A stretch of DNA of 64,000 nucleotides from JADCRZ01 sp041751095 (GTDB lineage: Bacteria > Bacteroidota > Bacteroidia > Chitinophagales > Chitinophagaceae): NCBI GenBank assembly GCA_041751095.1, contig JBGSYC010000036.1, positions 1 through 64,000 of the forward strand, given 5' to 3'. Made by a program: the position numbers and the translations under genes. The notes under the pieces are model-generated. The model made no database searches. It saw only the letters and a list, made by a program, of their open reading frames with translations, and had not been told where the DNA came from. Positions 34,411-43,413 of the stretch are shown in pieces (the first letter of the stretch is position 1; every line of letters begins with the position of its first letter).

Positions 34411-36222
34411 TTATTGGTTTGACGCGCTCATCCATGCTGCTTTGAAAACGGCTGCTTTTTCATTAACCATTAATGATCCTATTGGCCTTATCTGCATTAA
34501 ATTATTTTCCGATAGTTCAATGTCTGTTGTAACCCGTTTGTTCCGGTGTTTAAAAACCAGTTTGACTTTCTCTCCAGGCCTGTGGTTCATAAGGGCATCA
34601 TTGAGATCTTTTTTCCCTGTTAGATTTTTTCCCGCTAATGATACAATTACATCACCTATATCAGCGCCCGATTTGTACAGGGGCGTATTTTTGATGGTAT
34701 TGGTGGCAATCATCAGATCATTTCTGTCGGCGACAAACGAAACCTGCCCGATCCATGCTTTTCCTTTATTCACAGGCGACAGGTGCAGGCCGGCAGGTAA
34801 CAATGCTGTTTCATAATCAAAATAGTCATGGCCATACACATACTTTTTAAAAAACGTTGCCGCATAGTTCTGGTTAGTGATCGAAGACAGGGCTGTTTGC
34901 AGGTCCGGTACCGTATACGGCTTTTCGCTTTTGCCATGCGTATGCCATAATACCCGCATCATATCATCGAGTGACTTGTTTGCGAATTTGCTTCGCAGCT
35001 CCAGGTCGAGGGCCAGCGCAAGAGCCGCGCCATAGGTATAATAGGACCCATACATATTGGGGTAATTTGTGTTGTCGATCGATACTCCTGCATCCACGAA
35101 TACAGCACGCTCGCTGTTCTCAATAGGAGTATAATCATAGGCTCCGGGACTGTTCATCCTCGTGTTGACAAGGTGGGCCATCTGTTCCAAAAATCCATTT
35201 TCACTGATCAGGCCGGCTCTTTTCACCAACAGGTCGCCATAATATTGGGTGAAGCCCTCGGCCATCCATAATCCATCAGACATGTTGCTTTTTTCGAAGT
35301 TAAAAGGTTCCAGCTGGTAAGGCCTGATCCGCTCCACATTCCAGCAATGGAAAAATTCGTGGGCGAAAACGTCAAGAAAGTTATTGCCTGAATTCAAAGT
35401 ATCAGGAATAGTAATCATGGTGGAGTTGCGGTGCTCCATTCCATCTCCATGTACATAAGGGCTGAAACTGGCGATAAAAGTATAGGTTCCATAATCGTAG
35501 CGCGGAAATTCTCCAAAAACCGCTTTTGCCTGCTCTACTACCTTTCGTACTTTATGCGCAAGGCTGTCAAGTGTAGGTTGAGACGCTTCACCTTCCAGAG
35601 CAAGGCTAAACGTGTATTCTTTGCGATCAGGATTGAACATCTTCCATTGCCTGAATTGAAGGGTACCGATTTTAACAGGTGAATCCATAAAATACTGAAG
35701 CCCCGGCGCAGTAAATGTGAAAGGATCAGCCGTTGCCCTTAACTGAGTGGCCACTCTCCATTCCCTGTCAAGTGGAATAAATTGTATGGTGATGGGGATA
35801 TTGTGCATTCCCTTCACCCACATGAATGTGGACGGCATATTCAGGTGCAAACCGGAAGCGTCTATGCTGGTGTAGGTTCCGTCTGCATAATTTGCATATA
35901 ATGTATAAGTGACTTTAATAGTACCCTGATGATCCAAGATTTTATATACATCAGCGTCCTCCTTTTCAACACGCAGCGGTTTACCGGCGGAATTATATGC
36001 CTGTACATTATAAACATTTTTACCAAATTCATGGGTAGCATATCTGCCGGGTGATGACCTGCTCATCCTGAAATATACAGGTCCGGCAGGCAGTTTATCT
36101 GCCGTTACGCTTATTTCCGCCTCATGATGAACCGCATTAGGTGCAGCAAGAACATAGTGGATATTTTGCTCAAAGCTGTCCAATGAAAAGAAAAGAAGAA
36201 ATATGCAGACAGAAATCTTCAT
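34411..36222 (-). CDS. M61 family metallopeptidase with PDZ domain
   Basis: A 603-residue exported peptidase (signal ISVCIFLLFFSLDSFEQN). The first part is the beta-rich M61 N-domain. The thermolysin-like catalytic part has VFAHEFFHCWNVERIRPYQL near residue 288, giving the HExxH zinc site with the family WNVxRIRP extension, and WMAEGFTQYYGDLL about 30 residues later carries the third zinc ligand Glu. A PDZ domain lies at about 510-580 (TPLYKSGADIGDVIVSLAGK). M61 glycyl-type aminopeptidases act on periplasmic peptides. Length and motif order are normal. It is divergent from the beta-lactamase gene. Confidence 0.88.
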   Translation of the reverse strand: MKISVCIFLLFFSLDSFEQNIHYVLAAPNAVHHEAEISVTADKLPAGPVYFRMSRSSPGRYATHEFGKNVYNVQAYNSAGKPLRVEKEDADVYKILDHQGTIKVTYTLYANYADGTYTSIDASGLHLNMPSTFMWVKGMHNIPITIQFIPLDREWRVATQLRATADPFTFTAPGLQYFMDSPVKIGTLQFRQWKMFNPDRKEYTFSLALEGEASQPTLDSLAHKVRKVVEQAKAVFGEFPRYDYGTYTFIASFSPYVHGDGMEHRNSTMITIPDTLNSGNNFLDVFAHEFFHCWNVERIRPYQLEPFNFEKSNMSDGLWMAEGFTQYYGDLLVKRAGLISENGFLEQMAHLVNTRMNSPGAYDYTPIENSERAVFVDAGVSIDNTNYPNMYGSYYTYGAALALALDLELRSKFANKSLDDMMRVLWHTHGKSEKPYTVPDLQTALSSITNQNYAATFFKKYVYGHDYFDYETALLPAGLHLSPVNKGKAWIGQVSFVADRNDLMIATNTIKNTPLYKSGADIGDVIVSLAGKNLTGKKDLNDALMNHRPGEKVKLVFKHRNKRVTTDIELSENNLMQIRPIGSLMVNEKAAVFKAAWMSASNQ

Positions 36223-36440
36223 TGAAGTGTATTTATATAAAAGTAGCTGTTTAAAATGACCTATGCAGGGCGGGTGGTTTTTTATTTAGTGTATAAATCA
36301 GAAGGAAGAAAGCCAGCAATTCCGGATGATCGCCCCTGCCATCAGACCTCCCTCTCAACACGATGTCCTGTATTACCTTAAAGAACACATGCTGCTGCAA
36401 GGCTTCTGATAAACTGTCACAACAAAAGCATTTCACACCT

Positions 36441-36448
36441 TACCTTTG
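36441..36448 (+). promoter_or_regulatory. Candidate -7 promoter element (TACCTTTG) for the beta-lactamase gene
   Basis: The octamer fits TAnnTTTG, the Bacteroidota primary -7 element, 12 bases before the ATG. No TTTG is seen about 20 bases upstream, so support is partial. It overlaps the TTG at 36446 that an automatic caller might use as a start. Confidence 0.4.
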
Positions 36449-36460
36449 CAAAAATTTTTA

Positions 36461-37288
36461 ATGCAGAACCTATTGTATGCTGTTTTCTTCATACCCCTTT
36501 CTTTTATTGCCTGCTCTCCTAATAATGTTGTTGAAGATAAATCACTGGGAAAATATTTTGACGCACAGAAAGTTGAGGGGTGCTTTGGCATGTTCGATAA
36601 CGGGCAGGGTAATTTTACCATATACAACCTTCCACGGTTCAGAGACAGTGCATATACGCCTGCATCAACCTTTAAGATCGTAAATGCTCTTGTGGGCATC
36701 CAGCTTGGGCGTGTCCAGGATTCTGCTACAGTTATCCCATGGGATGGTATAAACAGAAGTAACCAGGAGTGGAACCAGGATCTTACCATGGCCAGGGCCT
36801 TGAGAGTATCCAGCGTGCCATGGTTCCAGGAGCTGGCGCGGCGGATAGGGAAAGACACCATGCAAAAATGGCTCGATACGCTTGGATATGGAGCAGTAAC
36901 GGAAAAAGGCCGGGCAGTGATCAATAAGATCGACTCTTTCTGGCTCGATAATTCGGTCAAAGTAACCGCCGACGAACAACTCGGATTGATAAAAAGGCTT
37001 TATTTTCAGCAATTGCCTTTTCACAACCGTACACAGCTGATAGTAAGGAATATGCTCGTGCAGGAAGACAACAGCAACTATACCATGGGCTATAAAACCG
37101 GATTGGGATATACCGAAACGGGTCACATGCTGGGGTGGGTAGTTGGATGGATAGAAGAAAACAGGCACCCGTATTTTTTTGTACTGCAGGTGGAAACGGC
37201 TGACAAAAATTACGACATGAAGAATGCACGACTTGCCTTACTCAAACAGATATTGAGCAATTATGGATTTATGGAAGGGAAGAAGTGA
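36461..37288 (+). CDS. Class D (OXA-type) beta-lactamase, lipoprotein
   Basis: 275 residues from ATG 36461; the in-frame TTG at 36446 is rejected because it lies in a promoter-like octamer. The signal is a lipobox (PLSFIAC). Active-site motifs are STFK in PASTFKIVNALVG (nucleophile Ser near residue 69), SxV in SSVPWFQELAR near 119, and KTG in YKTGLGYT near 213. The third class D motif, usually YGN, reads YGAVTEKG here. This puts Ala in place of the conserved Asn, with extra residues before the DSFWL segment. It hydrolyses beta-lactams by family knowledge. Because it has core-gene neighbours and no mobile element beside it, it looks intrinsic rather than acquired. Confidence 0.85.
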   Translation: MQNLLYAVFFIPLSFIACSPNNVVEDKSLGKYFDAQKVEGCFGMFDNGQGNFTIYNLPRFRDSAYTPASTFKIVNALVGIQLGRVQDSATVIPWDGINRSNQEWNQDLTMARALRVSSVPWFQELARRIGKDTMQKWLDTLGYGAVTEKGRAVINKIDSFWLDNSVKVTADEQLGLIKRLYFQQLPFHNRTQLIVRNMLVQEDNSNYTMGYKTGLGYTETGHMLGWVVGWIEENRHPYFFVLQVETADKNYDMKNARLALLKQILSNYGFMEGKK

Positions 37289-37403
37289 GGACACGGTGAC
37301 CTGCGCTCAGGGCTTAAAGCCACCATAAAGCAACGGGTTTTTAACGTTATTTTTTTCAGACATTATACACCAAACCGGACAATTGCCCTAATTTGCCACA
37401 TTC

Positions 37404-38402
37404 ATGTTAAGGTTTCAACATATTGAATTACTTGCCGGCCTCGTCATGATTCCAGTGTTGCTTTTCTTTTTCCTTGTGCTTATCCGCTGGAAGAAAATGA
37501 AGGTAAAGAGAATAGGTGATCCACACCTGGTAAAGCAACTGATAAAAGGCTACTCGCCTGCCCGGTTCACCGTTAAATTTGTTTTGTCATTGCTCGCCCT
37601 TGCGGCAATTATAGCAGGAGCAGGTAACATGCAAAAGCCTGGCGCAATGGAAAACGTGAGTAGAAAAGGCGTTGATGTAATGATCGCGCTGGATGTTAGT
37701 AAAAGCATGCTGGCTCAGGACGTCAAACCCAGTCGCCTCGAAAAGGCAAAACAACTGGTTAACAAGCTGTTTGATAAACTGCAAAACGACAGGGTAGGGC
37801 TGGTTCTGTTTGCCGGCCGGGCTTACATACAGATGCCCCTGACCACCGATTTTGGGTTTGCAAGGATGTATATCCAGAATGCAAGCCCCGAGGCGGTGCC
37901 ATCACAAGGTACAGTGGTTGGAGAGGCGCTACGGATTGCCAATACCGCTTTTAACAACAAAGAGCGTAAGTTTAAATCAATTATTTTAATTTCTGACGGG
38001 GAAGATCATGATCCCGGTGCTATCCAGATGTCGAAAACCCTCGCGGCGGAAGGTGTAATGATCAATGCCATAGGTATCGGATCGCCGGAAGGGGTTCCCA
38101 TTATTGATTATGTAACAAATGAGCTGAGAAAAGATGCTCAGGGAAATGCAATCATCACAAAATTAAATGAAGCTGAATTGCAGCAGCTGGCGCAAAATAC
38201 AAAAGGTGCCTATATACGTTTGGATAACATCAACGAGGCTGTTGACCAGGTCAAATCTCAATTGGATACCATTGAGAAAAAAGAGTTAGGTGATGAAGCC
38301 TTCGTTAATTATAAAAGTTTTTTTCAATGGTTTCTTGCGGCAGCTCTTTTCTTGTTGCTGTTAGAAATTTTTACTGCTGAACGAAAACCACAATTAAGTT
38401 GA
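37404..38402 (+). CDS. BatA/BatB-like von Willebrand factor A membrane protein
   Basis: A 332-residue protein. N-terminal membrane segments are near residues 8-28 and 56-76, and a last one is near 308-326. The VWA domain (about 88-285) carries a complete MIDAS: DVSKSM near residue 98, the Thr of the PSQGTVVGEAL loop, and SDGEDHD near 199. In Bacteroidota these proteins work with BatC/BatD and MoxR-type ATPases in envelope stress tolerance (Bat operon). MoxR and BatD are not in the window. The stop overlaps the start of the TPR gene that follows. Confidence 0.8.
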   Translation: MLRFQHIELLAGLVMIPVLLFFFLVLIRWKKMKVKRIGDPHLVKQLIKGYSPARFTVKFVLSLLALAAIIAGAGNMQKPGAMENVSRKGVDVMIALDVSKSMLAQDVKPSRLEKAKQLVNKLFDKLQNDRVGLVLFAGRAYIQMPLTTDFGFARMYIQNASPEAVPSQGTVVGEALRIANTAFNNKERKFKSIILISDGEDHDPGAIQMSKTLAAEGVMINAIGIGSPEGVPIIDYVTNELRKDAQGNAIITKLNEAELQQLAQNTKGAYIRLDNINEAVDQVKSQLDTIEKKELGDEAFVNYKSFFQWFLAAALFLLLLEIFTAERKPQLS

Positions 38403-39037
38403 AAAAATTTTCATGTACGTCAGGAATTTTGCTCTTGATTTTATCTGTCCCTTTTGCACAAAAGGAAAATGCCGCTGTCCGCAACGGTAACCGGTTCTAC
38501 AAACAAAACAGCTATGGTCAGGCCGCTTCTGAATATAAAAAAGCTGTGACGCAGAAACCTGACCATGCAATAGCCAATTATAACCTTGGAAACGCCCTGT
38601 TCCGTACCAACAAGTTGGAAGAAGCGGTAAATTCATATGAGTCGGCGGCCGGTAGCAGTGAAGAAATAACCGTAAAGGAACAAGCTTTTTATAATAAGGG
38701 AGTTGCGTATAGTAAACAACAAAAATTAATGGAAAGTATTGAAGCCTGGAAAAATGCGCTTAAGCTGGATGCTACTGATACGGAAGCAAGGGAAAACTTG
38801 CAGAAGGCATTGCTTGAGCTAAAAAAACAGCAACCTGACGAGAACCAGCAAAAGGACAAACAGGAAAAAAACAAACAGGACAAACAGCAGCAGCAGGAGC
38901 AGCCTCAGCAACAAAGCAAATTAAATAAAAAACAGGTTGAACAATTGTTGAAAGCGCTCTCGCAGAAAGAGAAGGAAGTTCAGCAAAAAATGCAATCTGC
39001 CAATTCTTCTCCCAGCAAGCAGGAGAAAGATTGGTAG
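38399..39037 (+). CDS. BatC-like tetratricopeptide repeat protein
   Basis: A 212-residue exported protein that starts at a TTG overlapping the previous stop by 4 bases, which implies translational coupling. The signal is SGILLLILSVPFA. TPR units run from about residue 25 to 135 (NRFYKQNSYGQAASEYKKAV; AIANYNLGNALFRTNKLEEA; YNKGVAYSKQQKLMESIEAW). A low-complexity Gln/Lys segment (about 140-172) and a basic C-terminus follow. It pairs with the VWA protein in the periplasm in known Bat loci. Confidence 0.75.
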   Translation: MKKFSCTSGILLLILSVPFAQKENAAVRNGNRFYKQNSYGQAASEYKKAVTQKPDHAIANYNLGNALFRTNKLEEAVNSYESAAGSSEEITVKEQAFYNKGVAYSKQQKLMESIEAWKNALKLDATDTEARENLQKALLELKKQQPDENQQKDKQEKNKQDKQQQQEQPQQQSKLNKKQVEQLLKALSQKEKEVQQKMQSANSSPSKQEKDW

Positions 39038-39111
39038 GCGGAATCCTGGCCGTCCTGTTGCGCATTCATTCACCGGTTAAGATGGTTCTTATCCCCCTTC
39101 CTGAACTTTGT

Positions 39112-39119
39112 TACTTTTG
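39112..39119 (+). promoter_or_regulatory. Candidate -7 promoter element (TACTTTTG) for ispG
   Basis: An exact TAnnTTTG match 19 bases before the ispG ATG. The upstream position has TTCT rather than TTTG, so it is only partly supported. Confidence 0.45.
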
Positions 39120-39138
39120 TACCTGTTAACACAATATC

Positions 39139-41130
39139 ATGCAACTGTACACTAATTCTCTTACCAGGTATTCCCGGATAAAAACCCTTGAGGTAAAAGT
39201 TGGTGACCTTTTCCTTGGAAATTTTCATCCGGTCAGAGTGCAAACCATGACCACCACGGACACCATGAATACTTTGGCCACTGTTGACCAGGCAATCCGA
39301 TGCATTGAGGCGGGTGCCGAATTGGTTCGCATTACCGCTCCCAGCAAATATGAAGCGGAAAATCTCCTGCACATAAAGACTGAATTGCATAAAAGAGGAT
39401 ATCATGTTCCTTTGATTGCAGATATACATTTTACCCCGAACGCTGCGGAGATTGCTGCCCGGATTGTTGAGAAGGTCAGGGTTAACCCGGGTAATTATGT
39501 TGATAAAAAGAAATTTGAAGTTATCGATTATACCGATGCCGAGTATGTCGAAGAAACAGAGCGTATCAGGTTAAGGTTTACACCGCTGATTAAGGTTTGT
39601 AAGGAATATGGAACAGCGATGCGCATCGGTACCAACCACGGGTCGCTTAGCGACCGGATCATGAGTCGTTATGGCGACACCCCAATGGGCATGGTTGAAA
39701 GTGCGATGGAGTTTCTACGGATCGCGAGAGATCAAAGCTACCATAATATCGTGCTCAGCATGAAGTCGAGCAACCCGCTGGTAATGGTGCAGGCTTACCG
39801 GCTGCTGGTGGAGAAAATGATGCTTGAATTCGGGGAATGTTATCCCTTACATTTAGGGGTTACTGAAGCCGGCGATGGAGAAGACGGGAGAATAAAATCC
39901 GCGATCGGGATCGGCACCCTGCTGGAAGATGGCATCGGCGATACCATACGGGTTTCCCTCACGGAAGACCCGGAATTTGAAATACCGGTGTGTAAAGACC
40001 TTGTGCAGAGATATACGGGCAGAGATGACCATTCCCCGATCCCGGAGATCAAAAAAATTCCTTATAATCCATACGAATATAAAAGAAGGCCTGCGGCTGA
40101 TGTTTCCAATATTGGCAGCAAGCATGTACCTGTAGTCGTGGCTGATTTTATGAACAGCCCGGACATAAAGCGTTCCGACCTCCAGGCTATCGGTTACACA
40201 TATGATGACCTGAATGATAAATGGAACATTTCTGACGGCGCCGCAGATTATATCTATACAGCAGGCCGAATGATAGATTTTGAGTTACCGGGAACATTAA
40301 AAGTAATCATCGACTACAAAACCTGGCTGTCTTGCGGCGACAATGTTAAGTATTACCCTTTAATCCAGGGCAGGGAATTCCGGGACTGTACCGAACGGTC
40401 AGCAACAATGAATTTTGTGGTTGTAGACGCCAATCATGAGGAGGCCGGCGAGGTGTTACAACATATCATGGTTGCGGACAAAGTGGTCTTGTGTGTGTGG
40501 TCTTCAAACAAACATGCTATGGCTTCTGTCCGCAGCTTTATCGCAGCGGTTGTAAGGCAGGGCCATAATTGCCCGGTCATTCTTGCTGTTGAAAGCCATG
40601 CATCAGCTATTGATGAGCAATTGATCGATTTCTCCACCGATGCAGGCGCTTTATTACTTGATGGCATGGGTGATGGAATCTGGTTGATGAACGACCCTTT
40701 AAAAATCCAGAACAGCCTGGTTAGTGGCAGAACGTATCTCGAAACCAGGAACAACCACCAGTTTTTGAATAATACCGCCTTTTCTATTCTGCAGGCTACC
40801 AGAACAAGGATATCAAAGACCGAATACATAAGTTGTCCCAGTTGCGGAAGAACGCTGTTTGACCTGCAGGAAACCACTGCAAGGATCCGTTCGGTTACCC
40901 ATCACCTTAAAGGGCTTAAGATCGCTATAATGGGGTGCATTGTTAACGGGCCCGGAGAAATGGCGGATGCTGACTTTGGCTATGTAGGCAGCGGGCCTGG
41001 AAAGATTACCCTGTACCGGGGAAAAGAAGTGATCAAAAGATCCGTCAACAGTGAGGTTGCGGTAGATGAGCTGATCAATTTGCTTAAAGAAAGCGATGCT
41101 TGGATAGAACCGGCTCAGGCGACCAGTTAG
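39139..41130 (+). CDS. ispG: 4-hydroxy-3-methylbut-2-enyl diphosphate synthase, long form
   Basis: A 663-residue IspG (GcpE) of the methylerythritol phosphate pathway. It makes HMBPP from MEcPP with a [4Fe-4S] cluster. N-terminal TIM-barrel motifs include VRVQTMTTTDTMNT, PLIADIHFTPNAAEIAARIV and KVRVNPGNYVDKK. The cluster cysteines are CPSCGRTLFDLQE near residue 565 and GCIVNGPGEMADADFGYVGS near 599. E. coli IspG is about 370 residues. The extra central domain (about 290-545) is the usual feature of Bacteroidota, Chlamydiae and plant enzymes. All key residues are in place. Confidence 0.95.
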   Translation: MQLYTNSLTRYSRIKTLEVKVGDLFLGNFHPVRVQTMTTTDTMNTLATVDQAIRCIEAGAELVRITAPSKYEAENLLHIKTELHKRGYHVPLIADIHFTPNAAEIAARIVEKVRVNPGNYVDKKKFEVIDYTDAEYVEETERIRLRFTPLIKVCKEYGTAMRIGTNHGSLSDRIMSRYGDTPMGMVESAMEFLRIARDQSYHNIVLSMKSSNPLVMVQAYRLLVEKMMLEFGECYPLHLGVTEAGDGEDGRIKSAIGIGTLLEDGIGDTIRVSLTEDPEFEIPVCKDLVQRYTGRDDHSPIPEIKKIPYNPYEYKRRPAADVSNIGSKHVPVVVADFMNSPDIKRSDLQAIGYTYDDLNDKWNISDGAADYIYTAGRMIDFELPGTLKVIIDYKTWLSCGDNVKYYPLIQGREFRDCTERSATMNFVVVDANHEEAGEVLQHIMVADKVVLCVWSSNKHAMASVRSFIAAVVRQGHNCPVILAVESHASAIDEQLIDFSTDAGALLLDGMGDGIWLMNDPLKIQNSLVSGRTYLETRNNHQFLNNTAFSILQATRTRISKTEYISCPSCGRTLFDLQETTARIRSVTHHLKGLKIAIMGCIVNGPGEMADADFGYVGSGPGKITLYRGKEVIKRSVNSEVAVDELINLLKESDAWIEPAQATS

Positions 41131-41144
41131 CGGAGACAATCGAT

Positions 41145-42293
41145 TCACGTTATTGCCCTGGTTCCATCTTCGATCTGTGTAATATAAACCTCTGTTTCCT
41201 TTTCAAATTTTTCCTTATATTTTTCTTTAATAAACGTTGTAAACGCCTCTACATTTTCCTGCCTTACCAAATTGATGGTACAACCTCCGAATCCACCGCC
41301 CATCATTCGTGTACCCGTTACCCCAAAAGAATATGCCTGTTCTGCAAGGAAGTCAAGCTCTGCACAGCTCACTTCATATAACTTACTTAAGCCCTGGTGG
41401 GTTTCATACATAAGCTTTCCAAAACCTGCCAGATTACCCTGCTGTAACAATTCGCATCCGGCGAGCAATCGCTCGTTTTCCGACACTACGTACAGGCATC
41501 TTCTAAAAACCTCATCGGTCATATCATGTTGATGGGCCTTCAATGTATTCAGGGGAACATCCCGCAAAGACCTTATATCCGGAGATAAAAACCGTTTCAT
41601 AATGTCGACGCCCTCTTCGCATTGCTGCCGCCGTACATTATATTCAGTACTCGCCAGCGAATGCTTTACCATGGAGTTCACCATAACGATTTTATGATCC
41701 GGAAAATCAAAAGGTATATATTCATATTCCAGGCTGCGGCAATCCAGTTTTATGACGTGTCCGGTTTTTCCGTGCAGACTTGCAAACTGGTCCATGATGC
41801 CTACGCGAACTCCGGCAAAAACATGCTCGGTCTTTTGGCCAATGTAGACCAGATCCATCCTCGTTAATCTGAGATCGAATAATTCATTCAAAGCAAAACC
41901 AAAAGCACAGCACAAAGCAGCAGAGGAACTCATTCCGGCTCCAACAGGAACATCACCATCAATTAAAACATCCACACCATTTATTTCACACCCCTTTTGC
42001 TGTATGTGGTAGGCCACTCCCATAAGGTATGCCATCCAATCCTCTTCTTTTTGAGGCTTGATGTCTTTTATTGGAAAGGAAAATGATTCTGAATATTCCT
42101 GCGCAAATGAGTTTACGGTTTCAGTGCCGTTAATGGCAATTGCCACATACATTTTTTTATCTACCGCCGCAGGTAATACGAACCCTTCGTTATAATCCGT
42201 ATGCTCGCCAATCATGTTTACTCTTCCCGGTGAAGCAATAATTAAGGGCTCTTTTTTATACAACTCTTTAAACCTTTCCTGTATAGCATTCAT
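41145..42293 (-). CDS. galK: Galactokinase
   Basis: 382 residues from ATG 42293; the frame stays open to 42386, but the added 31 residues overlap the divergent epimerase gene and do not look like GalK. GHMP kinase motifs are ASPGRVNMIGEHTDYNEGFV (galactokinase signature), VPVGAGMSSSAALCCAFGFA (ATP-binding loop) and GTRMMGGGFGGCTINLV (C-terminal). It phosphorylates alpha-galactose at O1 for the Leloir pathway. A 71-bp spacer separates it from a divergent aldose epimerase, which supplies the alpha anomer. Confidence 0.95.
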   Translation of the reverse strand: MNAIQERFKELYKKEPLIIASPGRVNMIGEHTDYNEGFVLPAAVDKKMYVAIAINGTETVNSFAQEYSESFSFPIKDIKPQKEEDWMAYLMGVAYHIQQKGCEINGVDVLIDGDVPVGAGMSSSAALCCAFGFALNELFDLRLTRMDLVYIGQKTEHVFAGVRVGIMDQFASLHGKTGHVIKLDCRSLEYEYIPFDFPDHKIVMVNSMVKHSLASTEYNVRRQQCEEGVDIMKRFLSPDIRSLRDVPLNTLKAHQHDMTDEVFRRCLYVVSENERLLAGCELLQQGNLAGFGKLMYETHQGLSKLYEVSCAELDFLAEQAYSFGVTGTRMMGGGFGGCTINLVRQENVEAFTTFIKEKYKEKFEKETEVYITQIEDGTRAIT

Positions 42294-42309
42294 ATTGCTC
42301 GTTATAAAA

Positions 42310-42317
42310 CAAATGTA
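42310..42317 (-). promoter_or_regulatory. Candidate -7 promoter element (TACATTTG) for galK
   Basis: A TAnnTTTG match on the minus strand, about 17 bases before the chosen galK ATG. This supports the shorter start at 42293. No clear TTTG was found at -33. Confidence 0.4.
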
Positions 42318-42364
42318 TTGAATGTACAAGGGATAACCTATTTTAGACAGCTCAAAACACGCCA

Positions 42365-43315
42365 ATGCCTTTTTCGGTTTTTTCACACGAGGTAAACGGG
42401 CTTACGCAGATCATTCTTGAAGACCGGTCGGCAAATACACAGGTTATCGTTCTACCCGGGTCAGGCGCATTGTTACACGCGTTTACTGTTGACTTACCCG
42501 ACGGCCCGTTTAATATTATAGACAACTATCCCGATAAAGCAACTTTGGAAAAAGAATTGGGAGTAAGCTATAAAGGAAGCAAGCTGTCTCCGTTTCCGGG
42601 GCGTATTGCCGGAGGAAGTTATGCATTCCATGGGCGCCAATATACATTTTCAGGGGATATTCACGGAGAGGTACTCCACGGTTTGCTATATGATAAACCT
42701 TTTAAACCAGTTGATGATTATTGTGACGACAGCCAGGCCTGGGTCCTCCTGAAATACAGGTATGAAAAAAATGATCGTGGATATCCATTTAATTACCGGT
42801 GCGAAGTCCGCTATACCCTGTTTCCTGAAAATTTATTGCAAATTCAGACAGCGGTGCTAAGCCTGGATTCCGTACATCTTCCGCTGGCGGACGGGTGGCA
42901 TCCCTATTTTAAATTAAGCGGCAATATGGAGGACTGGCTCCTGAAAATTAATGCAAATACACTGCTTGAAATTAATGAAGCCCTTGTTCCTACAGGGAAA
43001 ATTTTACCTTCTTCTGCTTTCACAAACGAACGACCTGCCAGCGACATTCAGTTAAATGATTGCTTTGTGGTAAATAACAATAATTCTATAGGAGCCTGCT
43101 GCCTTTCCGACCCCCGCAGTAACATAAGAATAACTTTTTATTCCGGTGATGACTACCCGTACCTTGTTATCTATACACCGCCTCACCGGAAAAGCATTGC
43201 TATTGAAAATCTCAGCGGGGCGCCTGATTGCTTTAACAATAAGTTGGGATTGATTTCATTGCCTCCCGGCCACACGCAAACATTTACACTTTACTATAAA
43301 ATTGATATCGAATAA
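42365..43315 (+). CDS. Aldose 1-epimerase family protein (GalM-like)
   Basis: A 316-residue mutarotase-fold protein. Family marks are FPGRIAGGSYAFHGRQYTF, GEVLHGLLYDKPFKPV (catalytic His context), LPLADGWHPYFKLSG near residue 178 and a late KSIAIENLSGAPDCFNNKLG segment with the acidic region. It interconverts sugar anomers, most likely galactose given divergent galK. It lacks a signal peptide and is cytoplasmic. Confidence 0.85.
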   Translation: MPFSVFSHEVNGLTQIILEDRSANTQVIVLPGSGALLHAFTVDLPDGPFNIIDNYPDKATLEKELGVSYKGSKLSPFPGRIAGGSYAFHGRQYTFSGDIHGEVLHGLLYDKPFKPVDDYCDDSQAWVLLKYRYEKNDRGYPFNYRCEVRYTLFPENLLQIQTAVLSLDSVHLPLADGWHPYFKLSGNMEDWLLKINANTLLEINEALVPTGKILPSSAFTNERPASDIQLNDCFVVNNNNSIGACCLSDPRSNIRITFYSGDDYPYLVIYTPPHRKSIAIENLSGAPDCFNNKLGLISLPPGHTQTFTLYYKIDIE

Positions 43316-43413
43316 AGGCTTTACTTTGTAATGCAAAATTCATATTCTCCTTTAACATTATCTAAAATAGCACGTCTGCATACATAGCAGAAATGTTTAA
43401 AAGATTGATCTAC

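Noticed and set aside
36251..36436. A 61-residue minus-strand frame upstream of the beta-lactamase gene
   Set aside because: No motif, and it covers the region needed for the divergent promoters of the M61 peptidase and beta-lactamase genes.
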